This document shows, in pieces, positions 6,003 to 13,075 of a DNA stretch of 16,229 bases. Position numbers and translations under genes: made by a program. The stretch covers positions 1-16,229 of the forward strand of contig JAKFVZ010000259.1 in NCBI GenBank assembly GCA_021732965.1. Direction: 5' to 3'. Below the pieces are notes generated by a model. The model worked only from the letters and a program-made list of their open reading frames with translations, was not told the origin of the DNA and made no database searches. Every line of letters starts with the position of its first letter. The first letter of the stretch is position 1. Origin of the DNA: Reyranella sp. Its GTDB lineage: Bacteria; Pseudomonadota; Alphaproteobacteria; Reyranellales; Reyranellaceae.

Positions 6003-6039
6003 TAGCGGGGGAGAGGAGCATGATGTCTAGTCTGGCGGA

Positions 6040-6948
6040 ATGCCGACCGCGTCCGCCGAGCAAAGACTTCTGAAAATCTCCATCGCCGTCACCATCGGGG
6101 TGGCGTCGTTCGGCGTGCTGTTCGGCCTGCTGTCTGGATCGATGTCGATCCTGTTCGACGGCGTGTTCTCGGCCATCGATGCGGCGATGTCGGGCCTCGC
6201 GCTGTTCGTCTCGCGCCTCGTCACCCGCGTTACTGAGAACCGGCGGTTCCAGTTCGGCTACTGGCACATCGAGCCGATGGTGCTGGCCTTCAACGGCGGC
6301 ACGCTGATGCTGCTGTGCTTCTATGCCTTCCTGAATGCGGTCGACAGCCTGCTGATCGGCGGCCGGCAACTCGATTTCGACTGGGCGATGGCCTATGCCG
6401 TCCTGGTCTGCGTGGCCTGCTTCAGCATGTTCTTCTACGAACGCCGCCTCAACCGCGCGATCGGCTCCGACTTCATCCGGCTCGACACGCAGGGCTGGTT
6501 GATGGCCGGCTCCATCACCTTGGCCCTGCTGGTGGCCTTCGTCATCGGCGCTTCGTTGAAGGGAACGGCATACGCTCATCTTGCGCCCTATGCCGATCCG
6601 GCGGTCCTGGCGCTGCTGACGATGGTCCTGGTGTTCGTGCCCATCCAGGCGGTGCGCAAGGCGCTGCAGGAAATCCTGCTGATCACGCCGCCCGAACTCG
6701 ATGCGCGGGTGCGCGACGTGATGGATGGCGTTGTCGCCCGCCATGGCTTCAAGACCTACACCAGCTACGTGGCCAAGGTGGGTCGTGCCCAGTTCATCGA
6801 GATCCATGTCGCCGTGCCGCCCGAGTCGTCGATCGACAGTGTCGGCAAGGCCGATGCCCTGCGTCGCGAAATTGCCGAGGCGATCGGCGGCGAGGGCCCG
6901 TATCGCTGGCTTACCATCGACTTCACCGCCGATCCGAAGTGGCTGTAG
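6040..6948 (+). CDS. CDF-like cation transporter (cation diffusion facilitator family)
   Basis: This 302-residue membrane protein has the CDF plan: about six hydrophobic segments in residues 13-210, then a cytoplasmic C-terminal ferredoxin-like domain (about 215-302) beginning ITPPELDARVRDVMD. The first segments, LFGLLSGSMSILFDGVFSAIDAAMS and RRFQFGYWHIEPM, match family landmarks in helix 2 and the helix 2-3 loop. Canonical members exchange Zn2+ or Fe2+ for protons through a four-ligand site on helices 2 and 5. Here helix 2 offers D40 and D47 but F43 in a ligand position, and helix 5 has G152 and A156 where the ligands are expected. Transport specificity is therefore doubtful. The ATG at 6040 is the first possible start in frame (stop at 6028) and has only a poor ribosome site. 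A better-placed ATG pair at 6020-6025 is in another frame. Confidence 0.82.
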   Translation: MPTASAEQRLLKISIAVTIGVASFGVLFGLLSGSMSILFDGVFSAIDAAMSGLALFVSRLVTRVTENRRFQFGYWHIEPMVLAFNGGTLMLLCFYAFLNAVDSLLIGGRQLDFDWAMAYAVLVCVACFSMFFYERRLNRAIGSDFIRLDTQGWLMAGSITLALLVAFVIGASLKGTAYAHLAPYADPAVLALLTMVLVFVPIQAVRKALQEILLITPPELDARVRDVMDGVVARHGFKTYTSYVAKVGRAQFIEIHVAVPPESSIDSVGKADALRREIAEAIGGEGPYRWLTIDFTADPKWL

Positions 6949-7009
6949 ACGCATTTGACCTTTTGGGTCGAAACTCCCATGTCAGAGGCCATGAGGAACT
7001 CGCCCGAGC
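6949..7009 (+). promoter_or_regulatory. short gap before apaG with a weak hairpin and a -35-like box
   Basis: TTTGACC-TTTT-GGGTCGAAA (6954-6973) contains GACC/GGTC pairing that could be a weak terminator of the CDF-like gene. TTGACC (6955-6960) is also a good -35 match, but I see no convincing -10 at the right distance. GAGGAA (6993-6998) is the likely apaG ribosome site, 11 nt from the ATG. Confidence 0.25.
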
Positions 7010-7402
7010 ATGTATAAAGCCACTACCCGTGCCATTCTGGTGACGGTCCAACCGCAATATCCGCCCGACCAGTCCGAGCCGGCGAAGTCGCAGTTCGTCT
7101 GGTCGTACACGGTGCGGATCGAGAACCACGGCGATGTCGCGGTGCAGTTGCGCAGCCGTCATTGGAAGATCACCGACGGACTCGGCCGGCTGCAGGAGGT
7201 CAGGGGGCCCGGGGTCGTGGGCAAGACGCCCCTGCTGCGTCCCGGCGAGAGGTTCGAGTACACATCGGGCACGCCGCTTTCCACGCCATCCGGGATCATG
7301 GCCGGCACGTACCAGATGGTTGACGAGGCGGGTGTGAAGTTCGACGTCGATATCCCCACTTTTTCGCTGGATACGCCGACGGCGCAGCGCAGCCTCAACT
7401 AG
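7010..7402 (+). CDS. apaG: ApaG protein
   Basis: This 130-residue protein is a full-length ApaG: an immunoglobulin/fibronectin type III-like beta sandwich running from VTVQPQYPPDQSEPAKSQFV through WSYTVRIENHGDVAVQLRSR and HWKITDGLGRLQEVRGPGVVG to GTYQMVDEAGVKFDVDIP. The HWxITD segment and the G-x-GVVG turn are the family's best-known signatures. In enterobacteria ApaG is linked to Co2+ resistance and Mg2+ efflux, but its biochemical function is unsettled. The following folE starts about 25 nt after its stop, so the two are likely co-transcribed. In many alphaproteobacteria apaG is near metZ; here metZ lies about 3 kb upstream with other genes between. Confidence 0.95.
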   Translation: MYKATTRAILVTVQPQYPPDQSEPAKSQFVWSYTVRIENHGDVAVQLRSRHWKITDGLGRLQEVRGPGVVGKTPLLRPGERFEYTSGTPLSTPSGIMAGTYQMVDEAGVKFDVDIPTFSLDTPTAQRSLN

Positions 7403-7427
7403 GCGACGCGGATCGAGGAGAATGCAG

Positions 7428-8054
7428 ATGAACAAGATGGTGAAGCCGGGCGGAGCCATGTCGCTCGCCACCGGGCTGACCCGCCCGTCGCGCGAGGAGG
7501 CCGAGGCCGCCGTGCGCACCCTGATCCGCTGGGCCGGCGACGATCCCGGCCGCGAGGGTCTGGCGGGCACGCCCGACCGCGTCGTCCGCTCCTACGAGGA
7601 ATTCTTCGCAGGCTACGACCAGGACCCGCGCGACATGCTGCAGCGGACCTTCGAGGAGGTCGAGGGCTACGACGAGGTCGTGGCGCTGCGCGACATCCGG
7701 CTCGAATCGCATTGCGAGCACCACATGGTGCCGATCATCGGCAAGGTCCATGTCGGCTACCTGCCCGACAAGCGCGTGGTCGGCATCAGCAAGCTTGCCC
7801 GCGTGGTCGACGCCTATGCCCATCGCCTGCAGATCCAGGAGAAGCTGACGGCGCAGATCGCCAACACGCTCCAGGAAGTGCTGCAGCCGCGCGGCGTGGC
7901 GGTCGTCATCGAGGCGGCGCACCAGTGCATGACCACGCGCGGCGTCCACAAGTCGGACGTCACCATGGTGACCAGCCGCATGCTGGGCGCCTTCCGCGAC
8001 AATGGCGAGACACGGCGCGAATTCCTGTCCATGATCGGGCGCACGTCGATTTGA
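7428..8054 (+). CDS. folE: GTP cyclohydrolase I
   Basis: This enzyme converts GTP to 7,8-dihydroneopterin triphosphate, the first step of tetrahydrofolate and pterin synthesis. The zinc ligands are all present: C96 and H99 in SHCEHHMVP, and C167 in AAHQCMTTRGV. The 71-residue spacing between the cysteines equals that of the E. coli enzyme. The catalytic segment KVHVGYLPDKRVVGISKLARVVD and the terminal TRREFLSMI are typical. Three in-frame ATGs lie close together (7422, 7428, 7437). I prefer 7428, giving 208 residues, because GAGGAG ends 7 nt upstream and 7422 is only 1 nt from it. The stop codon is the first part of a long inverted repeat. Confidence 0.96.
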   Translation: MNKMVKPGGAMSLATGLTRPSREEAEAAVRTLIRWAGDDPGREGLAGTPDRVVRSYEEFFAGYDQDPRDMLQRTFEEVEGYDEVVALRDIRLESHCEHHMVPIIGKVHVGYLPDKRVVGISKLARVVDAYAHRLQIQEKLTAQIANTLQEVLQPRGVAVVIEAAHQCMTTRGVHKSDVTMVTSRMLGAFRDNGETRREFLSMIGRTSI

Positions 8055-8176
8055 ATTCAACCTCATCCTGAGGAGCACGCCGCAGGCGTGCGTCTCGAAG
8101 GATGGGATACAACAGGGCTGTCGCCCACCCTTCGAGACGCCGCACGCCGTGCGGCTCCTCAGGGTGAGGTCGGAAT
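8052..8176. repeat. long intergenic inverted repeat between folE and the deacylase gene
   Basis: The arms 8061-8106 (opening CCTCATCCTGAGGAGC and ending GTCTCGAAGGATGGG) and 8124-8169 are imperfect reverse complements over 46 bp, around a 17-nt loop. Outer AATTC/GAATT bases extend the pairing to about 8052-8176. Each arm also holds a small hairpin (GCACGC...GCGTGC type). The motif pair 'CTCATCCTGAGGAGC' and 'GTCTCGAAGGATG' is one I recognise from dispersed intergenic repeats in Bradyrhizobium-like genomes. It overlaps the folE stop and probably acts as its transcript end. Confidence 0.8.
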
Positions 8177-8195
8177 TGAGTGAGCAAAGGACATC

Positions 8196-9365
8196 ATGGC
8201 CGGAGAGATCGTCAGTTCCATCGAAATGCTGCGCAAGCTCGTGGCGTTCGACACCACCTCGCGCAACTCCAACCTCGCGCTGATCGAGTACGTGCAGGCC
8301 TATCTCAAGGGGCACGGGATCGAGTCGAACCTGGTGCCCAACGAGGACGGCTCGAAGGCCAATCTGTTCGCCACCATCGGCCCCAACGTGCCGGGCGGCG
8401 TGGTCCTGTCGGGCCATACCGACGTCGTGCCGGTCGACGGCCAGCCGTGGGTGACCGACCCGTGGACGCTGACGCTCAAGGACGGCAAGTACTACGGCCG
8501 CGGCACCTGCGACATGAAGGCGTTCTACGCCATCGGCCTCGCCATGCTCCCGCAGTTCCTGAAGGCGCCGCTCAAGAAGCCGATCCACTTCGCGCTGTCC
8601 TACGACGAGGAGATCGGCTGCTTCGGCGCGCATTCGCTGGCCGCCCGCATGGCGAGCGAAGTGCCGAAGCCGCGCGTCATCATCATCGGCGAGCCGACCA
8701 TGATGACGGTCGTGCATGCCCACAAGGGCAGCCAGAGCTACGTCACCAAGTTCACCGGCTTCGAGGCGCATTCCTCGATGACCCATCTCGGCGTCAGCGC
8801 GATTCATTTCGCCGGCGAGTTCATCCACTACCTCAACACGGTCCAGGAAGAGCTGGAAGCCGCCGCGCCGAAGAACAGCGAGTTCATGCCGGCCGCCGCG
8901 ACCTTCAACGTCGGCACCATCATCGGCGGCACCGCGGGCAACATCCTGGCGCGCGAGTGCGAGGTCCTGTGGGGCTATCGCGAGCTGCCGACCCGGCCGA
9001 TCGAGGAGCTGGGCGAGCGCGCCAAGAAGTGGCTGAAGGAAGAGCTGCTGCCGAAGATGAAGGCCAAGCATCCGGCCGCCGGGATCGAGACTGAGCTGCG
9101 CGCCTCGACGCCGGCCTTCTCGCCCGAGGGCAACGACGACGCCAAGGCGCTGGCCGGAAGCTGGTCGGGCTCCAACACGATCGGCGCGGTGGTCTATGCC
9201 ACCGAGGCCGGCATCTTCCGCAAGGTGCTGGGCGTGCCGACGGTCGTGTGCGGCCCCGGCGACATCGCCCAGGCGCACCAGCCCAACGAATTCATCCTGG
9301 CCTCCCAGATCGACGCCGGCGAAGACTTCATGAAGCGCATGCTCGAGTGGTCCTGCCGGGATTAG
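8196..9365 (+). CDS. argE: acetylornithine deacetylase-type M20 metallohydrolase
   Basis: This 389-residue zinc hydrolase of the M20/ArgE/DapE family would remove the acetyl group from N2-acetylornithine in arginine synthesis. Metal and catalytic residues appear in order: H74 and D76 in SGHTDVVP, D106 in GRGTCDMK, the catalytic pair E138-E139 in DEEIGC, E166 in GEPT, and H361 in AHQPNEF. The YGRGTCDMKGF-like stretch and the dimerisation lid domain between about 180 and 290 are of normal size. The start has AAAGGA a few nt upstream. The upstream inverted repeat separates it from folE; the next gene follows after 37 nt. M20 enzymes act on varied N-acyl amino acids, so ArgE identity is likely rather than proven. 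Confidence 0.88.
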   Translation: MAGEIVSSIEMLRKLVAFDTTSRNSNLALIEYVQAYLKGHGIESNLVPNEDGSKANLFATIGPNVPGGVVLSGHTDVVPVDGQPWVTDPWTLTLKDGKYYGRGTCDMKAFYAIGLAMLPQFLKAPLKKPIHFALSYDEEIGCFGAHSLAARMASEVPKPRVIIIGEPTMMTVVHAHKGSQSYVTKFTGFEAHSSMTHLGVSAIHFAGEFIHYLNTVQEELEAAAPKNSEFMPAAATFNVGTIIGGTAGNILARECEVLWGYRELPTRPIEELGERAKKWLKEELLPKMKAKHPAAGIETELRASTPAFSPEGNDDAKALAGSWSGSNTIGAVVYATEAGIFRKVLGVPTVVCGPGDIAQAHQPNEFILASQIDAGEDFMKRMLEWSCRD

Positions 9366-9402
9366 GTCCAGGGCGGGGCGTGGTGAAGAGCCTCCCTCGT
9401 CC

Positions 9403-10296
9403 ATGACGAAAGCGGTCGCAACCCGGGACGGCCGCACGCTCAGCTATCTCGAGGTCGGGGATACGCGGGGGCCACTGGTCATCCACAATCATGGTGGACC
9501 CAGTTGCCGTCTCGAAGCGCGCCTCTTCGCGAAGGCGGCAGCGAAGAACCGGTTGCGGCTGATTTGCGTGGACCGGCCGGGCATCGGACGGTCGACGCCT
9601 CAGAGACTGCGAACCTACGCCGGCTGGGCCGACGATCTGACGGCCATCGCCGATGCGTTGGGATATCGCGAGTTCGGCGTGACGGGCTGGTCGGAGGGTG
9701 GGCCCTGGGCACTTGCGGCGGCTGCTTACATTGATCCCCTTCGGCTGCGCCATGTCAGCAGCATCGCGGGCGGCAGCTACGGAGCCTTCGGCGACAACTG
9801 GGCGGCGGATCATCTTTCTAGGGCGGACGCGCTCGGCGGATTTCTGGCGCTGCGCTTCCAGCCAGGCTTCCGTCTCATGTATGCGACTCTTGGCGTGACC
9901 GCCAAATTCTTCCGTGCGACCTTCGTCGAGCAAGTGCGGAAAGCCGTGAATGACGACGATCGAAAGATCCTGCTTCAATCGGATGTCGACGCGATCTTCC
10001 GCGACATGTCCGCTGAATGCTTCGCTCGCGGCAGCGAGGGCCTGGTTCGCGACAGTGAACTCCTCTATCGCCGCTGGGCTTTCGACGTGAGGGCGATCGA
10101 GCGGAAGGTTCACCTCTGGCAAGGCACGGATGACCGGCTCGTGCCGGCTTTCATCAACAGGACCGTCGCCGACCGGATGCCGGACGCCGTATGGCATGCC
10201 GTCGAAGGGGCGGGGCATTTCGTGGCGGTCGGTTCGGCTGAAGAGCTGTTAGCAATCGCCGCCCGGGAACTGGGGCCGAAGCCGTGTCGGACCTGA
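9403..10296 (+). CDS. alpha/beta hydrolase
   Basis: This 297-residue alpha/beta hydrolase fold protein has an oxyanion-hole motif HNHGGPS (28-34). The nucleophile is S97 in the elbow GWSEGG, the acid is D243 or D244 in GTDDRLVP, and the base is H272 in GAGHF. A cap domain of about 100 residues lies between. Its stop overlaps the start of the sugar-acid kinase gene by 13 nt, so translation may be coupled. This context raises the possibility of a lactone or ester hydrolase feeding the pathway, but sugar lactonases usually belong to other folds. Codon use looks less GC-biased than its neighbours (a leucine TTA at 10249, many CGA/CGG), hinting at a separate origin. No clear ribosome site precedes the ATG. 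The substrate is unknown. Confidence 0.85.
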   Translation: MTKAVATRDGRTLSYLEVGDTRGPLVIHNHGGPSCRLEARLFAKAAAKNRLRLICVDRPGIGRSTPQRLRTYAGWADDLTAIADALGYREFGVTGWSEGGPWALAAAAYIDPLRLRHVSSIAGGSYGAFGDNWAADHLSRADALGGFLALRFQPGFRLMYATLGVTAKFFRATFVEQVRKAVNDDDRKILLQSDVDAIFRDMSAECFARGSEGLVRDSELLYRRWAFDVRAIERKVHLWQGTDDRLVPAFINRTVADRMPDAVWHAVEGAGHFVAVGSAEELLAIAARELGPKPCRT

Positions 10297-11156
10297 TCGC
10301 CGTCGACTGGGGCACAAGTTCCCTGCGCGGCGCCCGTTTCGACGAGGCGGGCGGGGTGCTGGAGGAGAAGAGTGCGCCGCTCGGCATCCTCAATGTCCTG
10401 AACGGCGATTTCGCCGGCGTCTTCGCCTCGCTGTTCTCGGAGTGGATGAAACCGCCCGGCAGCGTCTGCCTGATCTCCGGCATGGCCGGCAGCCGGCAGG
10501 GCTGGGTCGAGGCGCCTTACGTCGCCTGTCCGGCTGGCCCCGAGGAACTCAAGCGGCATCTGCACTGGATCGAGCCGGGACGGATCGCCCTCGTGCCCGG
10601 TCTCAGCGACGAGCAGGGCGAGGTGCCGGACGTGATGCGCGGCGAGGAGGTACAGATCTTCGGCGCGATGCGGCTTGCCGGCATCGCCGACGGCCTGTTC
10701 GTCCTGCCGGGCACGCACAGCAAATGGGCGACGGTACGCGACGGCCGCGTCTCTGGCTTCCGGACCTACATGACCGGCGAGTTCTACGGCCTGCTCAGCC
10801 AGCATTCGATCCTTGCGCGCACCCTCGATGCCGACGCGGCGCTCGACGAGGCGATGTTCCTGCGCGGCGTGGCGCGCGCCGGTGAAGGCGAGGGGCTGCT
10901 GCACAATGCGTTCGGCGCCCGCGCGCTTGCTCTGTTCGGCCGATTGTCGCCGCCGGAATCGACGAGCTATCTTTCCGGTCTGCTGATCGGCGAGGAATTG
11001 CGCACACAGGATCTAGCGGCGGGCGGAGACGTCATCGTCATCGGCGTGCCGGCACTCACCGCGCGCTATGCTCTCGCACTCGGGCAAAGCGGCGTTCGCG
11101 TGCGGACGTTCGGCGCCGAGGCAACATGGGCCGGGATGAGGGCGATCCAGCAATGA
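10284..11156 (+). CDS. dgoK: 2-dehydro-3-deoxygalactonokinase
   Basis: This 290-residue sugar kinase of the DgoK family phosphorylates 2-dehydro-3-deoxygalactonate at C6 with ATP, step two of the De Ley-Doudoroff route. It opens with the ASKHA-like phosphate loop IAVDWGTSSLRGARF, and contains SGMAGSRQGWVEAPY and VLPGTHSKWATV. Both of the last two are diagnostic of DgoK. The length is normal. The GTG start at 10284 lies within the end of the alpha/beta hydrolase gene (13-nt overlap), and its TGA stop overlaps the ATG of the aldolase as ATGA. Both junctions indicate a tightly coupled operon. A related 2-keto-3-deoxy sugar acid could be the true substrate. Confidence 0.93.
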   Translation: MSDLIAVDWGTSSLRGARFDEAGGVLEEKSAPLGILNVLNGDFAGVFASLFSEWMKPPGSVCLISGMAGSRQGWVEAPYVACPAGPEELKRHLHWIEPGRIALVPGLSDEQGEVPDVMRGEEVQIFGAMRLAGIADGLFVLPGTHSKWATVRDGRVSGFRTYMTGEFYGLLSQHSILARTLDADAALDEAMFLRGVARAGEGEGLLHNAFGARALALFGRLSPPESTSYLSGLLIGEELRTQDLAAGGDVIVIGVPALTARYALALGQSGVRVRTFGAEATWAGMRAIQQ

Positions 11157-11776
11157 GCGTCGACAGGTTCGAGGCCGCGATGCGCGTGCTGCCGCTCGTC
11201 GCCATCCTGCGCGGGCTGAAGCCCGAGGAGGCGCCGGCGATCGGTGACGTGCTGGTCGAGGCGGGCTTTCGCCTGATCGAAGTGCCGCTCAACTCGCCGC
11301 GGCCGCTCGACAGCATCGCCGGCTTGCGCAAGCGCTTTCCCGACGCCGTGATCGGCGCCGGCACGGTGCTGACGGCCGCCGAGGCGCGCGACGTTGCATC
11401 GGCGGGTGGCGAGTTGATCGTGGCGCCGAACTTCGATCGCGAGGTCGTCGAGGAGACGGTGCGGCTCGGCATGACGAGCCTGCCCGGCATCCTGACGCCG
11501 ACGGAAGCCTTCGCGGCCCTGAAGGCCGGCGCGCATGGATTGAAACTGTTTCCCGCCGAGATCGCCTCGCCCGCCGTGGTGAAGGCGCTGCTGGCGGTGC
11601 TGCCCAAGGGCACGCCGCTGATCCCGGTGGGCGGTATCGGCGCGGACAATATGGAAGCCTGGCGCGCGGCCGGCGCCGCGGGCTTCGGTCTCGGCTCCTC
11701 GCTCTACAAGCCGGGCGACGATGCGGCCACGGTGCGCGTCAAGGCGGCTTCGATCGTGGGTGCCTGGCGCAAATAG
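11153..11776 (+). CDS. dgoA: 2-dehydro-3-deoxy-6-phosphogalactonate aldolase
   Basis: This 207-residue class I aldolase of the KDPG/KDPGal type cleaves 2-dehydro-3-deoxy-6-phosphogalactonate to pyruvate and glyceraldehyde 3-phosphate. It forms a (beta/alpha)8 barrel. The Schiff-base lysine is K131 in HGLKLFPAE, the catalytic glutamate is E43 in LIEVPLNSP, and GAGTVLT and PVGGIGADN form the phosphate and substrate loops. The N-terminal PLVAILRGL and the IEVPLNSP form favour the galactonate over the gluconate enzyme. I chose the ATG at 11153 because it overlaps the kinase stop as ATGA; an earlier in-frame start at 11126 lies inside the kinase gene. The dehydratase gene follows after 21 nt. Confidence 0.93.
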   Translation: MSVDRFEAAMRVLPLVAILRGLKPEEAPAIGDVLVEAGFRLIEVPLNSPRPLDSIAGLRKRFPDAVIGAGTVLTAAEARDVASAGGELIVAPNFDREVVEETVRLGMTSLPGILTPTEAFAALKAGAHGLKLFPAEIASPAVVKALLAVLPKGTPLIPVGGIGADNMEAWRAAGAAGFGLGSSLYKPGDDAATVRVKAASIVGAWRK

Positions 11777-11797
11777 AAGAACCGCGGGAGAGGGAAC

Positions 11798-12988
11798 ATG
11801 AAGATCAAGAGCTACGAAATCTTTCGCTGCGATGCCGGCTGGCGTCTCTTCTCCTTCCTCAAGCTGGTGACGGATACCGGCCCGGTCGGCTGGTCCGAAT
11901 ACAACGAGAGCTTCGGCAGTCCCGGACTCTCGAGCGTGATCGAGGCGCTGATGCCGAGCGTGGTCGGCATGGACCCGATGGAGATCGAGCTGGTGAACGC
12001 CGTGCTCGCGACCAAGTCCACCCAGTCGCGCGGCGGCGTGGTGCGGCAGGCGATCGCCGCCATTGAGAACGCGCTGCTCGACATCAAGGGCAAGGCGCTG
12101 GGCGTGCCGGTCTATCAACTGTTCGGCGGCAAGCTGCGCGACCGCATCCCCGTCTACTGGTCGCATTGCGGATCGTATCGCATGCGCAATCCCGACCTCT
12201 GCGGCACCCCGGCGGTGCGCTCCTACGACGACATGGCTCGCACCGGCGAGGAGGTGCGCAAGAAGGGCTTCACCGCCTGCAAGACCAACATCGCCATGGA
12301 AGTCGACGGCAAGCTGCGCGCCTATCGTCCCGGCTTCGTCGTTGGCAAGGGCTTCCCCGAGCGCAACTGGGACGCCTTCATCGCGCGCAGCGCGGCGAAG
12401 ACGGTCGAGGCCTTCCGCGCCGGCGTCGGGCCCGATGTCGGCATCATGCTCGACACCAACTTCCATTTCCGCACCGAGGGCTTCAAGCGCATCGCCGACG
12501 CCGTCGGGCCGACCGGCCTCACCTGGCTCGAACTCGACATCCACGATCCGAAGTCGATCGCGATGATCCGCGAACACGCGCCCTGTCCCATCGCCTCGGG
12601 CGAGACCCTGCTGGAGCGCCGCGACTTCCGGCCGTACCTCGAGGCCTATGCCTTCGACACGGCCATCGTCGACGTGATCTGGAACGGCTTCGCCGAGTCG
12701 CTGAAGATCGCTTCGCTGGCCGATGTCTACGAGGTGAACGTCGCGCCGCACAATTTCTACGGCCACCTGGCCAGCGCCATCTCGGCGCATTTCTGCGCCG
12801 CCGTGCCGAACTTCCGCATCATGGAGATCGACATCGACGGCGTGCCGTGGCGCGACGAGATCGTCGACAATCCGCCGGTCTTCGAGAACGGCGACTATAT
12901 GTTGCCGAAGGGCCCGGGATGGGGCGTTGAGCCGAACGAGGCGGCGATGCGCCGGCATCCGCCGAAGAGCTACGTCGTCACGCAATAG
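11798..12988 (+). CDS. enolase-superfamily sugar acid dehydratase (mandelate racemase-like)
   Basis: This 396-residue enzyme has the enolase-superfamily two-domain build: an N-terminal capping domain (1-125) and a modified barrel. Putative catalytic residues are K162 in ACKTN, metal ligands D219 in LDTNFH, E245 in LELDI and E269 in SGETL, and base H318 in APHNFYGHL. These are the mandelate racemase subgroup positions. With kinase and aldolase genes just upstream, its most likely job is dehydration of galactonate or a similar acid to the 2-keto-3-deoxy product. Unlike E. coli DgoD, it lacks a D-x-H at the first metal ligand; the nearest histidine is H223, four residues on. Strict galactonate specificity is therefore not shown. 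A strong GGGAGAGGGA site lies just before the ATG. Confidence 0.87.
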   Translation: MKIKSYEIFRCDAGWRLFSFLKLVTDTGPVGWSEYNESFGSPGLSSVIEALMPSVVGMDPMEIELVNAVLATKSTQSRGGVVRQAIAAIENALLDIKGKALGVPVYQLFGGKLRDRIPVYWSHCGSYRMRNPDLCGTPAVRSYDDMARTGEEVRKKGFTACKTNIAMEVDGKLRAYRPGFVVGKGFPERNWDAFIARSAAKTVEAFRAGVGPDVGIMLDTNFHFRTEGFKRIADAVGPTGLTWLELDIHDPKSIAMIREHAPCPIASGETLLERRDFRPYLEAYAFDTAIVDVIWNGFAESLKIASLADVYEVNVAPHNFYGHLASAISAHFCAAVPNFRIMEIDIDGVPWRDEIVDNPPVFENGDYMLPKGPGWGVEPNEAAMRRHPPKSYVVTQ

Positions 12989-13075
12989 CTGTTACACGAT
13001 AGTCCCCGGCCGCGGGTTGCAATTGCACAATCTGTGAGGCCAACTCTTTCCCGTTTAGTCAGGGGAGAGAGTGCA
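12989..13075 (+). other. intergenic gap before the autotransporter
   Basis: These 87 bp probably hold the autotransporter promoter. A perfect 10-bp palindrome, TGCAATTGCA (13018-13027), could be a regulator site, though one this short can occur by chance. AGGGGAGAG (13061-13069) is the ribosome site. I found no convincing -35/-10 pair or terminator. Confidence 0.3.

Larger units (their letters stand above)
5737..6039. other. gene-free region built of repeats
   Basis: About 300 bp between the thioesterase and the CDF-like gene carry no plausible gene. The content is an inverted pair of 29-bp palindromic units (5754-5782 and 5803-5831), then a 174-bp inverted-repeat-bounded element (5829-6002), then the second half of the palindrome that element interrupts (6003-6016). 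Confidence 0.8.

Noticed and set aside
6020..6073. Short ORF from ATGATG at 6020 as a real leader peptide gene
   Set aside because: It is only 17 codons, has no recognisable feature, and its apparent ribosome site is simply the G-rich arm of the palindromic repeat. It is noted as an oddity only.
7422..7427. folE start at ATG 7422
   Set aside because: The GAGGAG site ends only 1 nt before it, too close. ATG 7428 is at a normal distance. The difference is two residues and not certain.
7395..9437. 680-codon minus-strand frame opposite folE and argE
   Set aside because: Both plus-strand genes have complete catalytic motifs. The antisense translation has no domain and runs through the intergenic inverted repeat.
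13018..13027. TGCAATTGCA palindrome as a defined operator
   Set aside because: A 10-bp palindrome is expected by chance at this scale, and no regulator gene is adjacent. Mentioned only within the gap entry.
13034..13075. Upstream GTG start for the autotransporter
   Set aside because: No ribosome site precedes it and it would put 14 extra residues before an already normal signal peptide. GTG 13076 has AGGGGAGAG at the right spacing.
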